Shown one piece after another: positions 45,146 through 55,881 of a stretch of DNA of 64,000 nucleotides; within the stretch, counting starts at the first letter, position 1, and each line of letters begins with the position of its first letter. The stretch spans positions 102,416 to 166,415 of the forward strand of contig NW_026252144.1 in NCBI RefSeq assembly GCF_025399195.1. The letters are read 5' to 3'. The notes beneath the pieces were generated by a model. The model saw only the letters and a program-made list of their open reading frames with translations, had not been told where the DNA came from and did no database searches. This DNA comes from Umbelopsis ramanniana AG. Taxonomy: Eukaryota; Mucoromycota; Umbelopsidomycetes; Umbelopsidales; Umbelopsidaceae. Position numbers and translations under genes: made by a program.

Positions 45146-46315
45146 CTATTTCTTTTTATTAGGTTGGCCATAGGCAGGATTCTTGTCCTTGAGATTATCA
45201 GGCTGGTCACCTCCCCAGTAAGCTTGAGCTTGAGGCATGTACTGCTGGTTGCCATAGTAAGGCACTTGGCCAGGATATTGCTGCTGATAGGAAGGGTTCA
45301 TTGCATAGGGTGTATAGCCATTACCAGAATTAATCTGTTGCGGAGGGGGAGGGGCATACCCAGCTTGAGAGTAGGACATTTGGGGAGTGGGTTGCTCCTG
45401 TTTCTAGACAGCAGGTGAGCTATGGGTCATATAGGAAAAAAAAAAAAAAACAGGGGAGAACTTACCGGTCTCTCATCCGCATAAGCATTCTCCTGCGGTT
45501 CAGGTTCAGGCAAAGAACTACCACGTCTATCTGAGAACTCGGGGGCCTAAACCAGGGAGTGTGAGCTATGCAAGGTCTATGGTTTGGGGCAGGGTGTTGG
45601 TGACTTACAGGATTTTCCTGTTGAGGATCGGGTGCATTAAGACAGGCTTGAATCAAATTTTTGCCTTCAGGTTTCGTAACAATAGGTTGAAGCTTGACGG
45701 TGGTGAAAGTATAGACAAGCCCTGTTTCTGAAACGACCAATAGAAGGACTTGCGTGCCGGTCAGAGTCGAGAGCTCATACGCCTAAAAAGAAAAAGAAAA
45801 CCCATTTGAGGTGAACAATCGGAATACATATTTGTCACTAGCCTCTGAACTTTTTTAGAGATGGAGATACACGTTTATGGCAACTGAGTTAATTCCTGCC
45901 TGCCAGTCGAGTCAAATGGAGGGTCAAGACGTTCAGTGTCGATGTTGTTGCTGTGCCGTTGGCTTCAACACCTCCCACCCCCAGCTTATGCGTGCCATCG
46001 GTTCCAAGGCTATCCTCCACCGTAAAAGGACGATGCTTGCTTGTTCTAGATCGAAATGGAAATATTTACCTTTTTCATAATACCAGCTTTACGTTTAGAA
46101 AATGTGATATGTCTTCTGTTCTTATCCTCAATGTATTCAATCTTGATCTTGCGTCTTCCCGAGCGCTTGGCAGGTTTGTCTGAATCGTCAGAATCCTCCT
46201 CCAAACCAGTCTGATTCACCATGGTAGGGATAGCTCCTTTTCCAGACGCACCACGTTGTGATGTGTCTCTGAATGTACGCTTCTGGTCGCCAGGCATTTG
46301 TGCCAGATTATTCAT
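45146..46315 (-). CDS. SRF-type MADS-box transcription factor (Mcm1-like)
   Basis: The start MNNLAQMPGDQKRTF is at 46315. After an acidic leader comes the MADS domain: GRRKIKIEYIEDKNRRHITF, SKRKAGIMKK, then AYELSTLTGTQVLLLVVSET, GLVYTFTTVKLQPIVTKPEG and KNLIQACLNAPD; it is the SRF/Mcm1 class with its SAM extension. The first intron (46069-45783, 287 bp) separates the DNA-contacting helix from the dimerisation part and is about four times the usual length here. Two small exons follow (APEFSDRRGSSLPEPEPQEN; KQEQPTPQMSYSQ). The C-terminus is Gln/Pro/Tyr-rich, a likely activation or low-complexity domain, ending PNKKK at 45146. About 250 aa. Mcm1 proteins bind CC(A/T)6GG boxes with cofactors in mating, cell cycle and metabolism. 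Confidence 0.93.
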
Positions 46316-46632
46316 TTTAATGGGACGATTGGGTGGTGAGAAAAGGCAGAGCTCGGGCGGAGGCGCGGCTATCCAACTCAGCTGACAAATAAGGAAACAG
46401 CGAATGAGCACTCAGCAGGTGACCGCAAACATCGCTTCGGTTTTAGCACTCCGACGTTCGCGCTGGGGCACCCATTATCAGGCTCAGGGCAGGCCAAAGA
46501 ATGGAGGGTAGGTCAAAAAAACGTGAGCAACTTTAATTCTATTTACAGGGTATTCTGAATAGGTGATGGGGAAGAGGGGTAGGCTATCATCCTTTTTTTC
46601 TAAATCATTCAGGGTGGGGTTGGGTTTTTTTT
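46316..46632. other. MADS promoter / velvet 3' flank
   Basis: About 317 bp between two genes on the same strand. T-run at 46592-46602 and 46626-46633. No gene seen. Confidence 0.4.
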
Positions 46633-48128
46633 TCAAGGGTCACCAACATAGTAGGTACTGGACCTTCCAGGAGCCACAGGCCAATGGTAGGCGGTTGGCA
46701 CAGGTTCTCTCAATGAAGAATAGGTGTCGTTTCCCGTGAAAGGATGTGGAAGAGCTTGGAGAAGATGTTTGAGAGGCGGCAGTCGAACCTGATGTTCGGA
46801 CGGTGATATTGAACGTGTATTATGATGATGGTGTGTGGCGATAGGGTAATGGACGGGTGTTCGATCGGGTGTTACGCACGGTGGCGAAGGATGAGAATTG
46901 GATGTGACGGGACTAGGAGGTTGAGAACAGCTGGCGTCGTCGACTGAACCAACATCTTCAGAGCGTTTCCGCTTGCTATAAAATGGGGTAGTTTCAGTTT
47001 CAATTTGGCATTTTTGCAAGTCAGTTAACCAAAGTAGTTTGTACCTGAGTTGTACCCGGTTTTCTTTACGAATTCGAATTCTCATTCCTTGGTCAGACAA
47101 ATGGCGTGTCAAGAGGGTGGATTCTGAGATGACTTTGGTGAGACATGATATTCTCCGTGAGGCATTCCATCCCCATCCCATCCCATTCCTTTTTTTTTTT
47201 TTTTTTCCCTCAATCCCCTCCCCTCCGATCCGTTTGCTTACCTGCCATGCCAGGAAATAATTTGGGTGAATAAACTTGAAACACATCGGAAAGCGTGCTG
47301 GTAAGCCTTACAGCGCGGGTTCTGTGGATGGACGAAAATGAGAAAAAAAAAACTTAAATTACTGCTACCATTCCGGATAGTCCTACGCTGTTTCCGATGG
47401 CTGCCCCCAAACGCTTCCCATCCACCCCTTCGGCAACTCAGCTTACCCAACAATCTCGAATAAAGTAAATCGTAATCGAAAGTGACCTTCGACTCGGACA
47501 GATATGTCTGAAAACAGAAAGAATCCACCATCTAAACAATAAAACATCTCATTAGGATAAATTCCCATGTGAAATTTATGCTGCTGGTTTTTTTTTGGTG
47601 ACAATCTATCTTACCAGATCCATCCAAGTCTTTGAGCTTATGGAGAGACTGTACAACTGTTCCAGCCGTCGTTTGATTACAATCCACTCGACTGCCTTGG
47701 GTGTCATAGTCATTTGCATTCTGTAATGAGCATACGAGAAAAAAGAAGGGATTTTGCAGGAAATGTCTATTAATTTTTACATTTTTTTTTTTTTTGACAT
47801 TTGTTAGCGTTCGCACACGAGGGCATCTCCCGTTGGGGAAAGGAAAGCGGTAGAATTTTTTGCTTACTGCTGATCAATTTCAGGACTGTCGCATACAAGC
47901 TGAACGATGGGTGGTGGGTCAATTGGCCGTCTATCAACTATTTCAAATAATCGAGCGATCGATGAATAAATAAGGCGTGAAAGTCATTTCCTGGAATAGA
48001 AGTGGGTTTGTTTGATTACCTTTCTCCTTAAAGCTACAAAGCCTAGCATGAACTGGTTGCTGCCTAACCATCAGCCTAAGCCTGTGAGGGGGGTGGGTCA
48101 AGAAAGGTGAGTGGGTGAAGTTAGACAT
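46633..48128 (-). CDS. Velvet-domain developmental regulator (VosA/VelB type)
   Basis: Velvet proteins form dimers that bind DNA through an NF-kB-like fold and govern sporulation and secondary metabolism. The start MSNFTHSPFLTHPPHRLRLM is at 48128. The domain is assembled from six or seven exons: LMVRQQPVHARLCSFKEK, then LFEIVDRRPIDPPPIVQLVC and DSPEIDQQ, NANDYDTQGSRVDCNQTTAG, VVQSLHKLKDLDG, GFFLFSDISVRVEGHFRLRF, TLFEIVGTRAVRLTSTLSDV, FQVYSPKLFPGMAESTLLTR and HLSDQGMRIRIRKENRVQL. DRRPIDPPPIVQL and the KFPGM-like SPKLFPGM are diagnostic. SKRKRSED immediately after is an NLS. The C-terminal ~100 residues are Pro/Ser/His-rich, ending YYVGDP at 46633. VosA fits best because the velvet domain begins near the N-terminus and is uninterrupted, but VelB cannot be excluded. 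Confidence 0.92.
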
Positions 48129-48838
48129 TGAAGGGGCAGCTGATTCGATGTCGACGTGCGTACCAGCTGTAGTCCGGAGGTCGGCTGTATGGCGAGTTTT
48201 GCATGAAAATTGTGGCAAAGTGAAAGACGAAGGAAGGAGAAACAAAGGAAGAGAGGGACAAATAATTTCACAAGTGAACTTCTTGTATCGTAAATAGGAT
48301 ATGTTCCCAGAAAAAACGTAGGCAGAAAGTGGGAAATAAAAGTGGGAAATAAAAGTGGAAGAAAGCTGCTCAGTCATTCTGTTTCATTTATTGTTGGTAA
48401 GAAACGAAGTTCAGTCATCGGCAAATGGCCGAAAAAGACTGGCAAGTTGGGGGAGCAGAGCAGAGCATCGCAGTGCAGTGCAGTGGGGCAAGGGTGATAC
48501 TGCTGAGTATCATCCTATAACTTAATCTCAGAGTTAAATATGAGATCGTAAACCCGATCTATAATAGCATGTCATTTTAGCAGCAGCCAGTCCCTTTCAC
48601 TTTTTCCTTTTCTCATCGTTGTCTCTATCCTCGTGAACGATCGACATTGGAATGATACCATCGTTCGCCGATGGGGTGGCGAGCTGCTTTGGGGGAGAGA
48701 GGGAAGAAATGGTGGTATGAAAAAACTCTAATGTGCTGAAGAGAACTTTGTTTATTTGGTACTCCTTCGCAATAACATACTTTTCTTCCCCAAACTTCCA
48801 TTGGATTGGAAAGGGGGGGGAGGGGACACAGGTAACTT
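48129..48838. other. Velvet gene upstream region
   Basis: Promoter and 5' UTR region of the velvet gene; AG-rich on the plus strand with a short direct repeat, GTGGGAAATAAAA twice at 48329-48355, and GCAGTGCAGTGCAGTG at 48470-48485. Contains the uncertain exon mentioned for the 66-codon ORF. Confidence 0.4.
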
Positions 48839-49038
48839 CAGGCAAACCGCTTTAAATCCGAATGATTGGGTTGTTTGCTCATCATATTGATGATCCGCAG
48901 AATCCGGTCAGCCGGGCCGCCAAACCGCATTGGCAAAGAAAAGAAGGTGCCAATGTCCTTTATGTAATCATCAAGGCTAAATGTTTTCCTTGCAGGAGTG
49001 GAGTTTTTCATTCCTTGCTTCATATTATATTTCAACAT
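48839..49038 (-). CDS. Small hypothetical protein, 66 codons
   Basis: ATG at 49038 opens MLKYNMKQGMKNSTPARKTF, followed by SLDDYIKDIGTFFSLPMRFG and DRILRIINMMSK, ending at a TGA near 48840. The composition is protein-like rather than shadow-like, but I recognise no family. It may instead be the 5' exon of a larger gene: downstream on the same strand GGAGAAGAAAAG|GTATGT is a good donor at about 48780 and an acceptor CCCAAAGCAG near 48684 leads to a reading frame ending EDRDNDEKRKK. The link from the first exon to that piece is unclear. It lies upstream of the velvet gene and on the same strand. Confidence 0.3.
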
Positions 49039-49431
49039 TACAAAGCAAATATAAATAGGAAACCAGCAAGCAATGATAGACGTTAATAAAAAAAAAATTT
49101 TTTTTGGGGTGAGTTCAAAAGTATTGCTTGCGGTCTTTACAATGGGAGGTAATCATATTCTGCCCTTTTTCGTACAAACGTTACGAATTTTGCCACATCT
49201 CTCCAAATGTCTGGGTTTGTGTGTACCACCGTCTTCTCGCTTCACGGCACGCAATTAATTCGGTGGTCATGACGATGAAACAACGCAACTTTGCGCATTA
49301 CAGGAAGACCTTGGACCATGGAAACGATTGCTTTTTTTTGGTTTTTTCTTTTTTTTACAGAAACGAATTAAAATACTAGTACAGAGACAAGAAAGGACAT
49401 GAGAATTTACAAATACAGGAGAGAGGACCCC
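49039..49431. other. Intergenic, no gene seen
   Basis: Homopolymer A/T runs at 49088-49105 and 49333-49358. Short plus-strand ORFs here have no recognisable content. The right end is probably the 3' UTR of the membrane protein gene. Confidence 0.4.
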
Positions 49432-50169
49432 TTAAGCAACTTGAAGCTTAATGCTGTCAAAGCTATGATTATCCACTTTGCGGAACCGATCCTCATAATC
49501 CACTCGGTGCCAGCTTTCATCCAAGGATTTTGGTTCAAATGGAGTGGCTTCGTCCATATAGGATGACATGGGGGTTCGCTCAGCTTGATCAATGTCTCGC
49601 TTAAGTTTCATGCGAAGAGCTTGCAAAGGTAATATACTCAGAGACACAACGAGCTCGAACACGTGAAGGCCGACGTTGGTGAATCCGCAACCACTAATCC
49701 AAATCGAAGCCGTACATATCGTCCAAATATCATTGCCTTCAATAAGGTCATTCTTGGCCGCCGTGCAAGTTGCCGCCCAGAGGTCTTGTGGCTGACCACT
49801 CTTGACGTGGAAGACGGAAGTGGTGACTGCCCATACAATGATGAACCCCAATATCGTACTCCAATGGAAAAAAAATCGATATCGGTCTATCACATTGGCA
49901 GTTTTAACCCCGCCACGAGTACAGAAGTAGGATAGTATGACAGAGAGACAAAGTGCAAACGAGATGCTGGCCACAATGAGCACCATTATGGTTGGCCATA
50001 TTTCCAGTGGCTCTGGAAACTGGCTGGCATTTTCGCTATAAATCACGAGTGCTATAACACAGCTTGTCAGCGTCATAGCTGAACATAGGAAATACAACCC
50101 TCGAAGGACGACTCTTGCTTGGCGGATTCGTCGTTTTGCGACAGAGTCGCTTCTGTAGTCAGGCACCAT
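49432..50169 (-). CDS. Four-helix integral membrane protein, MARVEL-like, function unknown
   Basis: An intronless 245-residue ORF starting MVPDYRSDSVAKRRIRQARV at 50169. Four hydrophobic segments are visible: LRGLYFLCSAMTLTSCVIAL, TIMVLIVASISFALCLSVIL, WSTILGFIIVWAVTTSVFHV and VGLHVFELVVSLSILPLQAL. Two Cys-containing loops lie between helices 3 and 4 (ATCTAAKNDL; WTICTASIWISGCG). N- and C-termini are charged and cytosolic in the usual MARVEL layout; the C-tail has SSYMDEATPFEPKS and basic patches. The layout resembles fungal MARVEL-domain or Sur7/Nce102-like proteins of the plasma membrane, but I cannot assign one. Lack of introns contrasts with nearly all neighbours. Confidence 0.75.
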   Translation of the reverse strand: MVPDYRSDSVAKRRIRQARVVLRGLYFLCSAMTLTSCVIALVIYSENASQFPEPLEIWPTIMVLIVASISFALCLSVILSYFCTRGGVKTANVIDRYRFFFHWSTILGFIIVWAVTTSVFHVKSGQPQDLWAATCTAAKNDLIEGNDIWTICTASIWISGCGFTNVGLHVFELVVSLSILPLQALRMKLKRDIDQAERTPMSSYMDEATPFEPKSLDESWHRVDYEDRFRKVDNHSFDSIKLQVA

Positions 50170-50719
50170 AATGTGGTTTGTTTGGCTAGCTGAAATAGGG
50201 AGGGCCAGGTCGGCCTGTGTTTATAAAGAATCCAAAAAATACCACAGCCACGTCGTCTCGGCTTGACCAGAGGAGTGACGCCTTCTCTTCCCAGAAAAAA
50301 GGGCTTACAATGCAATTTATATATAGATCTTACAAGCCCTGACATTAACGGGCTTTCAAGTGTAGTGAAGGCTCAAAGATACTCGCATGAATAGAAACAG
50401 CTGACAGACACCGTGGGTTTAGTAACAAGTGATCTTCACTGTCTTGACGAACCAACTGAAACGAATGATCTCAGCTATGTATTTTTTGTTTTCTGTACAG
50501 GCACATATTTTTTTATATTTCTAGTAATACAATAAAAGAGTTTGAAGTATGTCTCATTCTTTTCTTCTCGGTTCTACTGTTGGATAAAGGGTTGGGGGTG
50601 GCGAGTGTATGTGATAGGGTGTGTGAAATTGGAATGGGGGGGTGTTGTGTATGTATGAAGTGCGACAAGAAAAATTTAAGCATCCAGTGATGAAGTCATT
50701 GTCCAAGGACACTTAAAAC
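50170..50719. other. Intergenic, membrane protein promoter and TRP5 3' flank
   Basis: No gene seen. TATATATA-like stretch at 50318-50327 lies 150 bp upstream of the membrane protein start on its strand. A T/A-rich area at 50476-50520 adjoins a possible TRP5 3' end. Confidence 0.4.
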
Positions 50720-53022
50720 TTAGAATCGGAGATCCCAGCCAATCTTGGGTCCAATGGTAGGTAGCACCTCGACCACAGTGTGCATATCCTTATCACCTCT
50801 GCCAGAAAGACAGACAAGGACATCCTGATCCTTAGGAAGCTCACTGGCAAGCTTGTGTGCAGCGTAGATAGCATGTGCAGATTCCAAAGCAGGAATGATA
50901 CCTTCGAGTTGAGTAAGCATACGGAAACCAATGAGAGCTTGAGTATCATCAGCAACAACGTATTCAGCACGACCGCTATCCTTCAACCAAGCGTGTTCAG
51001 GTCCGACACCGGGGTAATCAAGTCCAGCACTGACAGAGTGGGTTTCGAGAATCTGGCCCTTGCTATCCTGGAGAAGATAAGTACGGGTTCCGTGCAAGAC
51101 ACCAGGGGTACCAATAGTAAGAGTAGCCGAGTGGTGTTCAGTATCCACACCAGAACCACCTGCTTCAACACCAACGATACGAACATTCTTGTCTTCGATG
51201 TAAGGGTGGAAGAGACCAATGGAGTTAGAGCCACCACCAACGCAAGCGACAATGGCATCAGGCAATTTGCCAGCCTTTTCCTGCATTTGGAGTTTAGATT
51301 CTTGACCAATGACAGATTGGAAGTCTCGGACAATCATGGGGAAGGGGTGGGGTCCGATGGCGGAACCGACAAGATAATGTGTGGTGGACTCGTTGGTGAC
51401 CCAGTCTCTCATGGCTTCGTTGATAGCATCCTTCAAGGTACGAGATCCAGCTTCAACAGGAACGACGGTGGCACCCAACATCTTCATACGGAAAACGTTC
51501 AAAGCTTGACGACGGCAATCCTCAGCTCCCATATAGACAGTGCACTCCAAACCAAATTTAGCACAAACGGTGGCAGTGGCCACACCGTGTTGTCCAGCAC
51601 CCGTCTCAGCAATGATACGCTTCTTACCAATGCGCTTGGCGAGCAAAATTTGTCCAACGGCATTGTTGATCTTGTGTGAACCAGTGTGGTTGAGATCTTC
51701 ACGCTTGAGCCAGATTCTAGCACCGCCAGCGTCTTCTGTAAGTCGAGCAGCGAGTTGAAGTTGAGAAGGTCTTGAAATATAGTCATAGTACGATTCAAAT
51801 TCCTTGATGAACTCGGGATCGTGCTTAGCCTCGATATAAGCTTTCTCAAGCTGGGTGAGACAGTCGACCAAAGACTCTGGGACATAAGCACCGCCAAATT
51901 CACCATAGCGAGTGGGCATAGCATAAAATCCGTTGGCAGTATCTTCCGTGGGCACTACAATACCCTTACCAGCAATGTCGGTGATTTCAGGAGCATCGGT
52001 CGTATCATCAACAACAGTGTCCAATTCGATGTCCTTGCGACCGCTAACCTCTGCAGCGTATTGTTGAACAAGCTGTGCTCCAGTACCAGGTGCAGCTTCT
52101 CTCAGAAGAGTGATGATCTTGGATCCAATGACAACACCATCAGCGTGTTCACCAACGGTTGTAAAATGGTCGCGAGTGGTAACACCAAATCCAACAGCCA
52201 AGGGGGCATCGGTATACTTGCGGATACGTGCAATCATAGAAGGAAGGTTGGTGTTGACCTCAGAGGATGAGCCAGTGACACCCATCTTGGAAACAACGTA
52301 GATGAAGGAATCGGCGATGTTGGCCAGAAGTTGAATACGTTGCTCGGTAGTGGAGGGTGCAATCAATGGCACGTAAGAAAGTCCGTGCTTGGAGCAAATG
52401 CCACGGAACTTTGCAGATTCTTCCGGAGGAAGATCAACGAGAATATAGCCATTCACACCAGCATCCTTGCAGTCTTGAACGATCTTTTCTTCGCCATATG
52501 CAAGAACTGGGTTATAGTAGCCCATGAAGACGATGGGCACCTTAAGACCCTTTGAACGAGCCGTCTTAACCATGTCCAAGCACATGGGGATATCAGTATT
52601 GTACTTGAGCGATTCCTAATGTGTTATAAAGATTAGTTTAGTGTGTGGTACCAGACCAATGACCAGCGTAAGAGTAACACTTACAGTGTTTGCATATTGA
52701 ATGGTGGGACCATCGGCCAATGGATCGGTGAAAGGGATACCTATACGCCATAAAGGTTACTCCTGTGAAGTCTCATCCTCTTCTATTCATTCACAGTACT
52801 TACCAAGTTCAATGACATCGGCACCACCTCTCTCTAAACCAAGAAGGATATCGACAGTTTCAGCAGGAGAAGGGAAGCCTGCAGTAGTAAAGGCGACAAA
52901 AGCGGGACGATCTAGTGAATGGAGGGTGAGATCTTCAGGAAAAAAGGAATAAGGGATATCCAGAAGGTGTGCTTACTTTGACGCTTTGCTCTGCTAAAAG
53001 TTTTGCGTAATAGATCAGACAT
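50720..53022 (-). CDS. TRP5: Bifunctional tryptophan synthase (alpha-beta fusion)
   Basis: It makes L-tryptophan from indole-3-glycerol phosphate and serine, channelling indole between the two active sites. The first exon is [15 protein letters not shown] at 53022. Alpha domain: [39 protein letters not shown] (catalytic Glu in VIELG; Asp in FTDPLADGP), [20 protein letters not shown] and [19 protein letters not shown]-type [13 protein letters not shown] short linker with [19 protein letters not shown] leads to the beta domain: [40 protein letters not shown] (Lys after SH binds PLP), [36 protein letters not shown] and [11 protein letters not shown]. Introns occur only in the N-terminal 150 codons. 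It ends WDLRF at 50720. Alpha-first fusion is the fungal arrangement. Confidence 0.97.
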
Positions 53023-53088
53023 GATTAGGAAAAGTAGAACAAAAAGTAGTCGAGTTGACAGGGAGAGCCCAACCGGGAAATGAGAGGC

Positions 53089-53095
53089 TATATAT
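53089..53095 (-). promoter_or_regulatory. TATA box of TRP5
   Basis: On the minus strand ATATATA lies 67 bp upstream of the start codon at 53022, within a GC-balanced leader. No Gcn4-type TGACTCA site is visible in the 150 bp upstream. Confidence 0.45.
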
Positions 53096-53702
53096 GAAGA
53101 AAAAAAACTCCGCCAGGGTACAAAACCGGTCGCAAGGACTTAGTTGAGATCTAACGGATTTTATAATACAATTCTACAAGCTGTCCAGATACTCGTGCTT
53201 TGACGAGATGAATCTTGCGATAAACTGCAAATTTCTATTATGCCTTGATAGATCTTGATACGATTCACGTCGCCTGAATGCGGGGCGATTGTTTTTCCAT
53301 GTGTATGGATCCCAAGCTTGCTTGTAAACAACCGTCGTGGCACTCTTCCACGGTCAAGCCCGAACTTTAGAGTCATACAGGACCGCGGTCTGAAGGAGTT
53401 TTCCAAAAAAGAAAGGTTTCGTGCAAAGCAAAACCCTCTTTCTCCCCGCAAGCAGTATAAAAATTACTGGAAATGGTTATCCTAAACATTTCCCACTAAT
53501 CGCTACCTTTACAATTTGTAGTTGGATCGTGTTTCATTAAGCAGAGGCATGGTGTTTAAAGGTATATCTTATTATGATTATGTCTTCTTCGTCATTTATT
53601 GGTTGCATATGTAATGAAAAAGAGTATATTGTAAAGTGGACACAATCCACCTATCACTCGTTCCGCTTCTAAGCATTTAAGATGAGGTAGACCTCCACCG
53701 GT
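53096..53702. other. TRP5 upstream / EHD 3' flank
   Basis: No gene seen. Overlapping ORFs at 53161-53485 on both strands lack recognisable content. The right end (53520-53700) is AT-rich and should contain the EHD 3' UTR. Confidence 0.4.
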
Positions 53703-55769
53703 TTAAAGTTTTCTCCCGGGCATCATGGATTGAGGTAGCTTTTCGGGTAACGGCTCATTTCGCTGTGCAGCCTTGATCAGGTGCATAGCAACTGCAAATT
53801 CGTCCAAATCCATGTACCCATCGTTGTCCCAGTCAGCCAATCGCCAAACTTGAGCAAGGATATCGTTGGGTAGACCGGACTCCATCAGTACCGGCTTTAT
53901 CTGAGACCCACTGATCTTGCCATCTCGAGGTCCAATCTGATGGAAAACACCCGTATAGGATTCACGATCAACCGCGGCAAAGGTCCAAAAGTCTTCGGTA
54001 ACGTTGCCGGTTTGTGGATCGTACGATTCTAACCCGGCAAATGGATTACGTTGCTGCTCGTCCAACATGGGATTACCTTGAGGGAACTCAGACATCAATC
54101 TGGGGAGATCAACTGACAGAGCTTCATCCACTCTGGCAATGATATCCTCCTTCAAAGGCTTGAATTTGTCCATATTATACAGTGATAGATTCTGGCGGAA
54201 TCGTTCTGGGTTGGGGAAATCACCAGCAGGCAAGTGATGCTTGTGTTGAATCTTCACAAACTCTTTATCCAGATTGGCAAGGAGTTTCTCTTGCTTCTTG
54301 TTTTTTCCGAACATGGATGGCATCTCCTTTTTGAGGTGACCAATGATGAGAGCATGAACTCGTGCAAGACGGGCACGCTTGACAATTTCATTAATCTTTC
54401 GAATAGCTGCGTTTCTGCGAAGCTCTCGTAGATCCTTCAATAAGTCGTTTTGTTCAGCCTCCAGAAGTTCACGGCAATCTTCAAAGCAATTGGGTGGCTT
54501 TTCCGTCCAGAAAGAACCAAGATAGACTCGCATTACTTCCGGAGTCTGTACAACCTTTCCAAGAGACCACATCATGGCGCCATAGCTAAAAGTCCGAATG
54601 TGTAAACCTGAGCATGAGTGGTGCAATGAAAATCAAATGTCTTAAACCCGTATGTACTTACACTCTCATCAGCTGTTGTTGACTGACCATATCGCTCTTG
54701 TTCAAAATAACTCGGATCTTTTCTTCTTGTCCTCTCAAAGAATTAATGGCGAGTTTGAATTCATTGGAGATATCCAATTTATGAGAATCAAAGAGGAGAA
54801 TGATCAGGTCGGCACGGTTAGAAAACCATTCAATAATTTGCGTAAAGTCATATCCTCGTTCAGTACGCTGCTTGTCTCCAGCTAGAATACCAGGGGTATC
54901 GATGATGGTCATGTTCTCCAACACTGGAGAATTGGTTTGTGACACCTGAAACCTTGACAAGAAAGCTTGTCCAAACTTATTCAAGCCTCTGAGATGAGAT
55001 GGTAAACATGAATGACAATATCTTTTACTGTAGGTCACTTTGACATAATCCGTGGGCTCTGCTTACCTGAATGGAAGCTCTGCATTGACAGCGGCGGCAT
55101 TACCAGGAATCACGCGTTCCTCTGAGTTATGCATAACCGCTACAAATCGATCGGTGGTAGGCTCAACACCAATGTGTTCACCTGAGGTAGCAATAAGTAA
55201 CATCACCTAAGGAGTATACGGAGCGTACATGAAACCATTTCGTAATGATATCTTACCTGGGTATGCTTTGTCTAACAAATAACGTATAAATGTAGTTTTG
55301 CCCTAATTCAAGTGAAACATATCAGTATACTGAAAGAAGCAAACATATGCCTATTTTTCTGTCAACCACCATGATGCTTACTGCCGCTCTCATATACACA
55401 TTCACGCGGCTATATCCGGCCTCTCCAAGAGGACTATGTTCAAGATATGATGACATGATGAACAAAGAATACTTACAGTTGAATATTGGCCAATTAGAAG
55501 AACGATTGGTTTAGCTTCTATATCAGAATTAGTCAAAGGCGATGAGTGGAAACCTGTAAGGTTGTTATGTAGTCAGTAAAAAGTAGAGAACCCTAGTAAA
55601 AAGACATGCGCATGATAGAAGTGGGTTTACCTTCAAAGTTATAAGTAGTCTCCAACGGTTTTATTTTGGAATTGTAAATGTGTTTGAGGCCATTGATGAC
55701 TCTAGCATACTGATCACCATCTCTCACTGTTGGTGTTTGAGGTCTTGAATTGTTTTTGAAAACAGACAT
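53703..55769 (-). CDS. EHD-family dynamin-like ATPase
   Basis: EHD proteins tubulate and sever endosomal membranes during recycling. The start MSVFKNNSRPQTPTVRDGDQ is at 55769; introns are numerous in the 5' half. The G domain begins KPIVLLIGQYSTGKTTFIRY (P-loop), then IGVEPTTDRFVAVM (switch), PVLENMTIIDTPGILAGDKQ (DTPG) and ADLIILLFDSHKLDISNEFK, IRVILNKSDMV (NKSD). Helical domains follow (YLGSFWTEKPPNCFEDCREL). The C-terminal EH domain includes FHQIGPRDGKISGSQIKPVL and LAQVWRLADWDNDGYMDLDE, an EF-hand loop DWDNDGYMDLDEF, with the W that binds NPF motifs. The linker contains an internal NPF (QRNPFAGLE), as in animal EHDs. It ends MMPGRKL at 53703. About 535 aa, full length. Confidence 0.95.
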
Positions 55770-55881
55770 TAAGAATTCGAGCCTAAAGAGTCTACCGCAC
55801 GAAAATTAAAAAAATGTTCGGTTTTCGATTGAAAAATGATCGCCCAAAAGTAGCTTTTTTATGACGTAAACTATATCTTTT

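Noticed and set aside
53161-53485. Overlapping ORFs upstream of TRP5
   Set aside because: Both strands open without recognisable content; better explained as promoter sequence.
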